Origin: Candidatus Hydrogenedentota bacterium | GTDB taxonomy: Bacteria > Hydrogenedentota > Hydrogenedentia > Hydrogenedentales > CAIZGN01 | Direction: 5' to 3' | DNA length: 36,190 bases | Assembly: GCA_903932505.1 (NCBI GenBank) | Contig: CAIZGN010000464.1 | Span: 1 to 36,190 of the forward strand | In this document: positions 15,809 through 23,049 of the stretch, one piece after another | Layout: every line of letters starts with the position of its first letter | Position numbering within the stretch: position 1 is the first letter of the stretch | Notes under the pieces: generated by a model | Seen by the model: the letters and a program-made list of their open reading frames with translations, nothing else | Told to the model about the DNA's origin: nothing | The model's database searches: none | Position numbers and translations under genes: made by a program

Positions 15809-16155
15809 GTAAAATACACGGACACGCAGCCAACATACCGGAAGAGGGGACCCCTCAGGAAGAGTTGGGTGAATTCTCCGGATCGAGCGACACACTCACC
15901 GTCCGCTCGATCCGCAAGGTTCGGCTGCCGGTCACGGCCCAGCTCGGCCACTGTCGCCTCTATGTGCGCGATGTGCTGCAGTTGCAACCGGGTGCTGTCT
16001 TGCATCTCGACAAACTGGCGGGGGAGATGGCCGACATCTGCGTCTGCGGATTACCCCTCGCGCGCGGTGAAGTTGTTGTGCTTGGCGACATCCTTCATGT
16101 GCGCATTGCCGAGATTGTGGGCATGGCGGAGCGGGAGGCCGAAGAGTATGCGTAG
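15805..16155 (+). CDS. fliN: Flagellar motor switch protein FliN
   Basis: FliN forms the lower C-ring and docks the export ATPase complex. The 116-residue product has a ~40-residue variable N-terminus and a SpoA/surface-presentation domain (about 45-116) with LPVTAQLGHCRLYVRDVLQL, then GAVLHLDKLAGEMADI and GEVVVLGDILHVRIAEIV, typical of FliN. The ATG overlaps the fliL stop (ATGA), and the stop overlaps fliO by 8 bases. fliM, usually between fliL and fliN, is absent here. Confidence 0.88.
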   Translation: MSKIHGHAANIPEEGTPQEELGEFSGSSDTLTVRSIRKVRLPVTAQLGHCRLYVRDVLQLQPGAVLHLDKLAGEMADICVCGLPLARGEVVVLGDILHVRIAEIVGMAEREAEEYA

Positions 16156-16945
16156 CATCCTCTTCCTCGGGATTGTAGCGTTGGCCCTTTGTGCCGGATT
16201 CGGGCAATCCGCATTTGCCCAAGACCCACCTAACGCCCAGACCCTCGAGGAAAACGGCCGCAACGGCGTACAATTCGGTACGGTACCCGACCCGCCCATC
16301 GAAGGTTCTCTCCCCCTTCCCAGCCATGAGGCAGAAACGCCACCGCCTCCGACGCCAGCCAATACAACCACCGGGGAAAGCACCGCTAACCCCGAATGGT
16401 GGAAGGAAACACAAAAAGCCTTGGCGGGGGCGGGCCCCGCAAGCCCCGCCCGACCCGACGCCGAAACCCCACCTGTGGCTCCTCGCAGCGAAATGGGTAG
16501 CCAGCTCATTCGAACCCTTTCGTGGTTGCTGGTGCTATGCGGGGTGATCGTGCTAGGGGGCTATTTGCTGCGACGCTATGGAAAAGGCACCCCGCTGCTC
16601 GCCGGACAACATTACGGACAGGTACTCGCCAAGGTCTATCTCGGACCAAGGGCCGCACTCCATTATGTCCGGTCAGGAGGACGGGTTCTTGTGATCGGAT
16701 TGACCCAGAACCAGATGTCGTTGATTACCGAATTCGACGCGGAAGCCTTTGAGGACGCCCAAGCCTCCGCCCCCTCGGCGGAAAGCGCGGGGCCTGAAAG
16801 CTTTCTCGATGCTTTACGCGCGGCCTCCAAACCGCCCACCGCCAAGGCGGCCGTGCCGGAGGATGACGAATTGACGTCGCTGCGGGGCGACGTGCAACGC
16901 CTTCAACGCTATTTGCAGGATAATATTCGTGAAACTGCGGACTAG
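16148..16945 (+). CDS. fliO: Flagellar biosynthesis protein FliO
   Basis: FliO helps assemble the FliP ring of the export gate. The 265-residue product has a cleavable-looking signal (1-24, ending AFA-Q), a Pro/Thr-rich extracytoplasmic region (about 50-110), a transmembrane helix (about 119-141), and a cytoplasmic FliO domain with LAKVYLGPRAALHYVRSGGR and VLVIGLTQNQMSLI. A C-terminal helical tail ends in LQRYLQDNIRETAD. The extended N-terminal region is longer than in enteric FliO. It overlaps fliN by 8 bases and fliP by 17. Confidence 0.83.
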   Translation: MRSILFLGIVALALCAGFGQSAFAQDPPNAQTLEENGRNGVQFGTVPDPPIEGSLPLPSHEAETPPPPTPANTTTGESTANPEWWKETQKALAGAGPASPARPDAETPPVAPRSEMGSQLIRTLSWLLVLCGVIVLGGYLLRRYGKGTPLLAGQHYGQVLAKVYLGPRAALHYVRSGGRVLVIGLTQNQMSLITEFDAEAFEDAQASAPSAESAGPESFLDALRAASKPPTAKAAVPEDDELTSLRGDVQRLQRYLQDNIRETAD

Positions 16946-17699
16946 ATTGGCGGCCCTCGCCCTGTTGGCCGCCATTTTTATTGGTGTGTCGCTGGAAGCC
17001 TATGCCCAGCCCCCGGCCACGCCGACCGGGCCTGATTTGTTCCGCGCCATGCAGCAGGCGGGCGCACCCGAGAACGTCTCCTCCTCCTTGGGGGTCATGC
17101 TGCTCATCACCGTCATTTCACTGGCCCCCGCCATCCTCATCATGACCACCTCCTTCACCCGAATCATCGTCGTGCTTGGATTTCTGCGTCAGGCCATGGC
17201 GACCCAGCAAACCCCGCCCAATCAGGTTCTTGTCGGCCTCGCCCTCTTCCTCACCTTCTTCATCATGTCCCCCACCTACGTGAAAGTAAACCAAAACTCG
17301 ATACAGCCTTACACCCGTGGAGAAATCACCCAGGCCCAGGCCGTCACTGAGGCACTCAAGCCGGTGCGCGAATTCATGTTCCGTCAAACCCGTCCCAATG
17401 ACCTGCGCACTTTCTTGTCCATCGCAAAGCTACCTCTGCCCGCCACCCCGGACGATGTGCCCACCACCGTGCTCATCCCCGCCTTCATCATCAGCGAAAT
17501 GACCACCGCCTTTTTCATCGGATTCATCATCTACATCCCGTTCCTCATCATCGATATGGTGGTCGCCAGTACGCTCATGGCCATGGGCATGATGATGCTC
17601 CCACCCATCTTCGTATCGCTCCCCTTCAAAATCGTCATGTTCATTCTTGCCGATGGATGGAACCTCCTCATCGGCTCACTCGTGAGGAGTTTTCACTGA
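16929..17699 (+). CDS. fliP: Flagellar export-gate protein FliP
   Basis: FliP is the core pore subunit of the flagellar type III export gate. The 256-residue product has a signal peptide (1-26, AYA-Q), the conserved MTTSFTRIIVVLGFLRQAM segment, NQVLVGLALFLTFFIM, and the C-terminal membrane segments with IPAFIISEMTTAFFIGF and DMVVASTLMAMGMMMLPP. The GTG at 16929 is used, with AGGA 8 bases upstream, inside the fliO 3' end. Unlike most clusters, fliQ, fliR, flhB and flhA do not follow. Confidence 0.96.
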   Translation: MKLRTRLAALALLAAIFIGVSLEAYAQPPATPTGPDLFRAMQQAGAPENVSSSLGVMLLITVISLAPAILIMTTSFTRIIVVLGFLRQAMATQQTPPNQVLVGLALFLTFFIMSPTYVKVNQNSIQPYTRGEITQAQAVTEALKPVREFMFRQTRPNDLRTFLSIAKLPLPATPDDVPTTVLIPAFIISEMTTAFFIGFIIYIPFLIIDMVVASTLMAMGMMMLPPIFVSLPFKIVMFILADGWNLLIGSLVRSFH

Positions 17700-18142
17700 T
17701 GGACGCAATCAAAAAACTGGCGATCATCGCATTGCTCGTCTTTATATCCTTTCCCTTCGTCGTGCGGTACTGGCCCAAGCCTGCATCTCCCGACCGCGCC
17801 AAGCTCGCCTTTGAGACGGCGGGCATGACCGTCGAAAACTATGCCACCACGGATAATCCCGGCCTTGGCGGCGATCAGGGTGCGAATATGACCGTCGACG
17901 GAGCCATGGTCACGGTCTACCATTTTGCTGATGAAGGAAAAATCGCCACCCAGTTTGAATACCAGAAGAAGGACGTGGGATCCGCGATCGTGGAGTCGAT
18001 GAATCTCGCCCAGCAACTCGGTGCGGCACAAACCAAGCAGATACCCAGCGCCGCCGCGCGCAACGGCATGTACATGATCGTGGCCACCGGCCCCGATGAG
18101 GCCGTCGTAAAAAGGATCGCCTCCATTTTCGGCGGACTTTGA
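17699..18142 (+). CDS. Membrane-anchored protein of unknown function after fliP
   Basis: I do not recognise this 147-residue protein. It has an N-terminal transmembrane helix (about 6-22, followed by RYWPKP), then a soluble domain with several beta-forming stretches (MTVDGAMVTVYHF) and a C-terminal MYMIVATGPDEAVVKRIASIF that looks like an alpha/beta end. There are no cysteines. The start overlaps the fliP stop (TGATG), so translation is coupled to FliP, which argues for a membrane or flagellar-linked role, but position alone does not prove it. A promoter for cmk follows immediately. Confidence 0.7.
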   Translation: MDAIKKLAIIALLVFISFPFVVRYWPKPASPDRAKLAFETAGMTVENYATTDNPGLGGDQGANMTVDGAMVTVYHFADEGKIATQFEYQKKDVGSAIVESMNLAQQLGAAQTKQIPSAAARNGMYMIVATGPDEAVVKRIASIFGGL

Positions 18143-18150
18143 TCGCGCGT

Positions 18151-18180
18151 TTGTGCGAACTCCGAATCCCGTGCTACGAT
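18151..18180 (+). promoter_or_regulatory. Candidate promoter for cmk-recJ
   Basis: TTGTGC (18151-18156), an 18-base spacer and TACGAT (18175-18180) lie 36 bases before the cmk TTG. If used, it rules out an upstream GTG start at 18153 and separates cmk from the flagellar transcript. Confidence 0.45.
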
Positions 18181-18215
18181 TTTCATCAGGTGGTATCTCT
18201 GAAAAGGAAACTCCT

Positions 18216-18890
18216 TTGAGCAGCGCAACAAAAATCATCGCTATCGACGGTCCTGTGGGCACCGGCAAAAGCACGGTGGCCAAGGAAGTGGCCCGCCGTA
18301 TGGGTTTCGCATTTCTCGACACCGGCGCCATGTACCGCGCCGCCACCTGGCGCGCACTACATCTCGGGCTGAGCCTCGATGATGCACCGGCTCTCGCTGA
18401 ATCGACCCGCGCCATGAAGCTCGAAATCTGCGAGAATGAAAACGGACAACAGGTGCTCGTTGACGGACACGATGTCACCGACGCCATTCGCACACCCGAA
18501 ATCACCAAGCTCATCTACAAGCTCGACCAGGAACCCGCCGTCCGGCGGCATCTCGTCGCATTGCAGCAAAGTTTCGGGGAAATGCAGCCCACCGTGGCTG
18601 AGGGGCGCGACATCGGCACGGTCGTCTTTCCCAAGGCCAAGTGCAAGATCTACCTCGACGCCTCCGTTGATGTGCGTGCTGAACGACGCGCCCTCCAGAT
18701 GGAAGAAAAGGGGATGACCGTCGATCGCGACCAATTGAAGGCCGACATTGCCGATCGTGACCACAAATCCATGACCCGCGCCGATTCACCCTTGCGGCAG
18801 GCCGAGGACGCCATCTTGGTGGATACTTCCCATCTCACGATCGAAGAGGTTGTGGAACGTTTGCTCAGCCTCGCCCGGGAGCGCCTGTGA
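18216..18890 (+). CDS. cmk: Cytidylate kinase
   Basis: Cmk phosphorylates CMP and dCMP with ATP, feeding pyrimidine nucleotide pools. The 224-residue product is of normal length. It has the P-loop GPVGTGKS (12-19), the family segment FLDTGAMYRAATWRAL, the CMP-binding-region EGRDIGTVVFP, and the lid with RADSPLRQAEDAILVDTS. The TTG at 18216 is preferred: AAAAGGAAA lies about 7 bases upstream and the length fits. Its stop overlaps recJ's GTG (GTGA). Confidence 0.94.
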   Translation: MSSATKIIAIDGPVGTGKSTVAKEVARRMGFAFLDTGAMYRAATWRALHLGLSLDDAPALAESTRAMKLEICENENGQQVLVDGHDVTDAIRTPEITKLIYKLDQEPAVRRHLVALQQSFGEMQPTVAEGRDIGTVVFPKAKCKIYLDASVDVRAERRALQMEEKGMTVDRDQLKADIADRDHKSMTRADSPLRQAEDAILVDTSHLTIEEVVERLLSLARERL

Positions 18891-20584
18891 ACGGCGTCAC
18901 CACCGCCCGCCAATGGGCCATTGCAGAACCCGATTGGCCTCGCGCCAGAGCCTTGGCGAACGAGGCGGACATTCCGCCATTAGTCGCCCATCTCCTCTTG
19001 CGACGCGGCATTGAGACGAAGGAAGCCGTCCGCGTCTTCTTGTTTCCCGCCTTGTCCCAGCTCACCGATCCCTTCCTCTTGACCGACATGGATCGCGCGG
19101 TCGCGCGCATCACACAGGCACGGGATCGGGGCGAGCGGGTGATGATATTCGGCGATTATGATGTCGATGGCGTCACGGGGATGGCCATCCTCGTCCAGGG
19201 CTTTCATCGATTCGGTTTGACCAATTTCAGTTACGGCATGCCGTTGCGCCTGACCGAGGGCTATGGAATTAACCCCGATCATGTCAACGCGGCCCACGCC
19301 GACGGAGTCACCCTCATCGTCACCGTGGACAACGGCATGGGGGCGCATGCGGCCGCTGATCGCGCCCGTGAACTCGGCGTTGATCTCATCATCAGCGACC
19401 ACCATGCCATCGAGGAGCCCATGCCGCACGCCCTCGCCGTGCTCAACCCCAAGCGCGAAGGCCCGGACTATCGCGGGATCCATCTCTGCGGGGCCGGAGT
19501 CGCCTTCAAGCTCTCCACCGCCCTCAACGGCACCCCCAACGACCTTGACATCGCCGCTGTGGGCACAGTCGCGGACATTGTGCCCCTGCTTGATGAAAAC
19601 CGGGTAATCGTCGCGCTCGGAATCCGGCATATGACCAAATATCAGCGCAACGGTCTCGCCAAGCTGGCTTGGCAAGCTGGTTTCGCGCTACCGAAAGTCT
19701 CCGCCGAAAAAATCGGCTTTCAACTGGGGCCGCGCATCAACGCTGCCGGTCGTCTCGACGATGCCGCCGCCGCGCTCAAACTTCTTCTCACCGAATGTCC
19801 CAACGAAGCGGGCGACCTCGCCCGTCTCCTCAACAAGGCCAACGAGGAGCGCCGCAACATCGAGAAAGGCATATTCGAGGAGGCCGCCGCCGAGCTCGAC
19901 GCCTGTTTCACCGCCGAAAAACGAAGCATCGTGCTCGGACGCCCGGGATGGCATCCCGGCGTCATCGGCATTGTCGCCTCCCGTATCGAAAGCCAATACC
20001 ACCGCCCCGTTGTGGTCATTGCCATCGATGATGAGGGGCTCGGTCGCGGCTCTGCACGCGGTGGCCCCCACTTCGATCTCGTGGGTGCACTCGCTGCCTG
20101 CAGTTCGCACCTCGTCAAATACGGTGGACACCGCGCCGCCGCCGGAATCACTATCCGTCAGGAAAACATCTCTGCCTTTGCCGCCGCCTTTGAGGAAGAA
20201 GCTATGCGCCGCCTCGGTCCCGGCGAAATAATCCCCGAACTCGAAATTGACGCACTCGCCGCATTCAGTCAGGTGGACGCCGCCCTCATAAAGGCGCTCG
20301 AATTGCTCGAACCCATCGGTCGCGACAACCCCGGGCCCATCTTCTGTTCCCTCGGCGTCGAGGTTGTTCCGCAGTCCGGGCAAGTTCTCAAGGAGCGTCA
20401 TCTCAAGATGCTCGTGCGCCAGGGTGATGTGTCCTTCGAGGCCATCGGTTTCGGCATGGCCGAACTCCTGTTTCAAAATGCCCTGCGTGGGTCGCTCGAT
20501 ATCGCGTACACCCCGCAGTTCAACAACTGGAACGGCGAGACCAGGATCCAGCTCTTGCTCAAGGACGTTCGGAAAGCCGAATAG
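18887..20584 (+). CDS. recJ: Single-stranded-DNA-specific exonuclease RecJ
   Basis: RecJ is a 5'-3' single-strand exonuclease used in recombination and mismatch/base-excision repair. The 565-residue product is of typical length. It has motif I DYDVDG (90-95), the DHH motif (171-173), GTVADIVPL, the DHHA1-domain signature GSARGGPHFDLVGAL and GGHRAAAG. These Asp/His residues bind the catalytic metals. The GTG overlaps the cmk stop (GTGA), so the two are coupled. The glycosyltransferase gene follows after 35 bases. Confidence 0.96.
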   Translation: MNGVTTARQWAIAEPDWPRARALANEADIPPLVAHLLLRRGIETKEAVRVFLFPALSQLTDPFLLTDMDRAVARITQARDRGERVMIFGDYDVDGVTGMAILVQGFHRFGLTNFSYGMPLRLTEGYGINPDHVNAAHADGVTLIVTVDNGMGAHAAADRARELGVDLIISDHHAIEEPMPHALAVLNPKREGPDYRGIHLCGAGVAFKLSTALNGTPNDLDIAAVGTVADIVPLLDENRVIVALGIRHMTKYQRNGLAKLAWQAGFALPKVSAEKIGFQLGPRINAAGRLDDAAAALKLLLTECPNEAGDLARLLNKANEERRNIEKGIFEEAAAELDACFTAEKRSIVLGRPGWHPGVIGIVASRIESQYHRPVVVIAIDDEGLGRGSARGGPHFDLVGALAACSSHLVKYGGHRAAAGITIRQENISAFAAAFEEEAMRRLGPGEIIPELEIDALAAFSQVDAALIKALELLEPIGRDNPGPIFCSLGVEVVPQSGQVLKERHLKMLVRQGDVSFEAIGFGMAELLFQNALRGSLDIAYTPQFNNWNGETRIQLLLKDVRKAE

Positions 20585-20619
20585 TTCAGCCCCAGCCAGA
20601 TTTCGGTGCGAATACAACT

Positions 20620-21531
20620 ATGGAAAACGTCCCGCTTATGAAGGACATCAAAATCAGCGTGGTGATCCCCTCGTTTAATCCGAGACCCGATCACCTCCAA
20701 ACCCTCTACCAGTCCCTGCTCGCGCAGTCCCACGATAATTTTGAGGTCATATTGGTGGACGATGCCTCCACCCGGGCGGACTATAGCGCGATCACCGATC
20801 CCCGTTTTCAGATCCTGCGCCGTGCCAGGAATTCCGGTCCTGCGGCCTGTCGCAATGCCGGTGTTGCTGCGGCCTCTACGCCCTATGTCTTCTTCACCGA
20901 CACCGATTGCGAATTGGTGCCGGACACCTTGGCCGAGGCCGCACGGCATATCCACTCGGAAGCGATTGTCATGGGCAACACCACCACGCGGGTGCTCACC
21001 CCCTTTGGAAAAGCCGTGGCCCTGCTCGGTTTTCCCGGCGGCGGTATTCTAGGTTTCGACCAGGTGTGGCGCGTCGATGCCGCCGGTTATACCACCAGTT
21101 TCAGCAGCTGCAACCTCGCGTTTCAGAAGTCCGTCTTCGAGTCGCTGGGTTGCTTCAATGAAACGTTTCCCGTCGCGGGTGGCGAGGATACCGTTCTAGC
21201 GCGAAAAGCGGTCGAATCCGGCCTGCGCATTAAGTACTCGCCCAACCAGATCGTCTACCATGTGCAAAAGGACACCCTGCGCGATTTCATCCGCTGGCAG
21301 CTTACAAGAGGGCGCGGCAACTACCACATCAAACAGCACGTCGCCTCGGTCGACGGCTACCTCAAGCTCCGCGTATGGACCTTCAAGAATAGTTTCGCCC
21401 GGGCCGGAATAGCCTATGCCCCCTGGGTGCTGATCCTGCTGCTATTGTCCGTGTCCTGCCAAATACTCGGCTTCTATCTCGAAAAATCGAAGCCCCGGTT
21501 GCCGCAACCACCGACGGATGCTCCCGCATGA
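20620..21531 (+). CDS. Family 2 glycosyltransferase with C-terminal membrane segment
   Basis: The 303-residue product is a GT-A fold enzyme: VVIPSFN (14-20), the nucleotide-binding DDAS (47-50), a DxD metal site in DTDCE (94-98), and an acceptor-side GGED motif (~188). A hydrophobic helix near 265-288 anchors it to the membrane. Such enzymes transfer a sugar from a nucleotide donor to a lipid-linked or surface glycan; donor and acceptor cannot be read from sequence. The start is uncertain: ATG at 20620 has a poor ribosome-binding site, and ATG at 20638 is preceded by GGAAAA. The stop overlaps the next ATG (ATGA). Confidence 0.85.
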   Translation: MENVPLMKDIKISVVIPSFNPRPDHLQTLYQSLLAQSHDNFEVILVDDASTRADYSAITDPRFQILRRARNSGPAACRNAGVAAASTPYVFFTDTDCELVPDTLAEAARHIHSEAIVMGNTTTRVLTPFGKAVALLGFPGGGILGFDQVWRVDAAGYTTSFSSCNLAFQKSVFESLGCFNETFPVAGGEDTVLARKAVESGLRIKYSPNQIVYHVQKDTLRDFIRWQLTRGRGNYHIKQHVASVDGYLKLRVWTFKNSFARAGIAYAPWVLILLLLSVSCQILGFYLEKSKPRLPQPPTDAPA

Positions 21532-22970
21532 CCTGCCGCGCCCCACAGGCCTGCGCACTCCTCCTGGTCGTGGCCACTGGACTCGCACAATACGCCCTCT
21601 ATCAGCACGGGTTTTACGCCAAGTCCGGAGACGAATCCGCCCGCATCATCCTCGCCCGTGAATGGGCGGAACATAAACTGCGCCTCCAACCGGAGATTTG
21701 GCTGCCATTTCCAAAATACCTCACAGGCGTGGCGCTTGAGGTCTATGACGACACCATGGTCGCCCCGTGGGTCGCCAACGGCATCGTGGGCACCTTGCTG
21801 GTCGCCGCGCTGGGCGCGCTGACCTGGTCACTCTTCCGGCAAGGCGAAACAACCCTCTTCTCCATGCTTCTGGCGGCCTGCTTTGGGCCGCGACTCGTCA
21901 TCGCCGCCGTCCCTTGGAGTGAATCCCTGTATTGCCTCACCCTCGTGCTGGCATTAACCTTTCTGGCCCGATGGCTCTCCACCCACAAAACAAGCGACCT
22001 CTGCGCTACGGGGTTCTGGGCCTTCCTCAGCACCGGCACCCGCTACGAGGCCTGGCTGGTCGCCGCCTGCCTTGCCGCTGTCTGCATGATCCGCCTGGTC
22101 CGCGACGCTAAAACCCTCTCAACCTTAGGAATCCTCCTCGCGACCTTGGCCTATCCCGTGTTCTGGGTCGGCTTGTGGCAGACGGCAGGCGGTCACGCCT
22201 TCGGCTTCTTATCCGCCAGCGGAAACCGCTATTTTGAGCTCGCCAACCCCAACCACCTTTTCTTCAAGACGTTTTGCGACAGTATGCCCGCTCAGTTCTT
22301 TGCGCAAAACGCCATGACGATGAATCTCTTGGGCCTCGCCGCGATTATTCCGCTCTCCCTGCGCCAAGGCCCCCTGCGAACCTGGCTGATGGTTCCGCTA
22401 CTCTCCTTCGCAGCCATGGCAGCCGTCTCCCTCGCGGGCCTCGGCCTCCCTTCACACAACTTCTGGCGCACCCCCGTGCTATGGAGCCTCCTGCTCATCC
22501 CCTTCACCGCTCACTGGATCATGGCGCAAACCGGTTTCCTCGGTGGTAAGGCGCGGTATGCCCGACTCATCGCCGGTGCCGTCCTTATCGCCGCCTTCCT
22601 CCTTCAAGCCGCCTACATGACCCGAAAGTCCGATATGGATACCCCCGATTTCGAAGCTGGACAAGCGGTCCGAAACTTTCTCGAACGCCCCGACCGCAAA
22701 GCCACAGACAGCGTCCATATCCAGGGAGGCCGATACCACAACCTCCATGTCGCGGTGGCGTCCGGGCATACCCTCGCCTTCCTCAACCCTTGGCACACTA
22801 GCGGGGAAAACGACAAAGAAACCATCGACCTGCCGGCCCTGAAAAAACGTGGCGCACGTCTTCTCGTCCTGCCGCAGCAACAATGGGCAAAGACCCCAAT
22901 AGAAGGCCTCCACGTCCTCCACACCAATCCCCGCTGGGTCGTCGCCGAGTGTCCACCCCCTCCATTCTGA
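21528..22970 (+). CDS. Polytopic membrane protein, GT39/ArnT-like glycosyltransferase
   Basis: The 480-residue protein has about nine to eleven hydrophobic helices and a soluble C-terminal domain (about 365-480). An acidic SGDESARIILAREW stretch (~34-47) follows the first helix, in the place of the acidic loop motif of GT-C enzymes such as GT39 mannosyltransferases and ArnT; the GTRYEAWL segment also fits. Such enzymes use polyprenyl-phosphate sugars on the outer face of the inner membrane. Similarity is weak and the class call is inferred from topology and the acidic loop. ATGA overlap with the GT2 gene suggests they act together. Confidence 0.6.
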   Translation: MTCRAPQACALLLVVATGLAQYALYQHGFYAKSGDESARIILAREWAEHKLRLQPEIWLPFPKYLTGVALEVYDDTMVAPWVANGIVGTLLVAALGALTWSLFRQGETTLFSMLLAACFGPRLVIAAVPWSESLYCLTLVLALTFLARWLSTHKTSDLCATGFWAFLSTGTRYEAWLVAACLAAVCMIRLVRDAKTLSTLGILLATLAYPVFWVGLWQTAGGHAFGFLSASGNRYFELANPNHLFFKTFCDSMPAQFFAQNAMTMNLLGLAAIIPLSLRQGPLRTWLMVPLLSFAAMAAVSLAGLGLPSHNFWRTPVLWSLLLIPFTAHWIMAQTGFLGGKARYARLIAGAVLIAAFLLQAAYMTRKSDMDTPDFEAGQAVRNFLERPDRKATDSVHIQGGRYHNLHVAVASGHTLAFLNPWHTSGENDKETIDLPALKKRGARLLVLPQQQWAKTPIEGLHVLHTNPRWVVAECPPPPF

Positions 22971-23049
22971 GAACATTCGCGTTCAGTGCTACAGGAAGTT
23001 ACAATGCGCTGTCCTATTCAAAAACTTACATCACGGAGAACACCCCACA

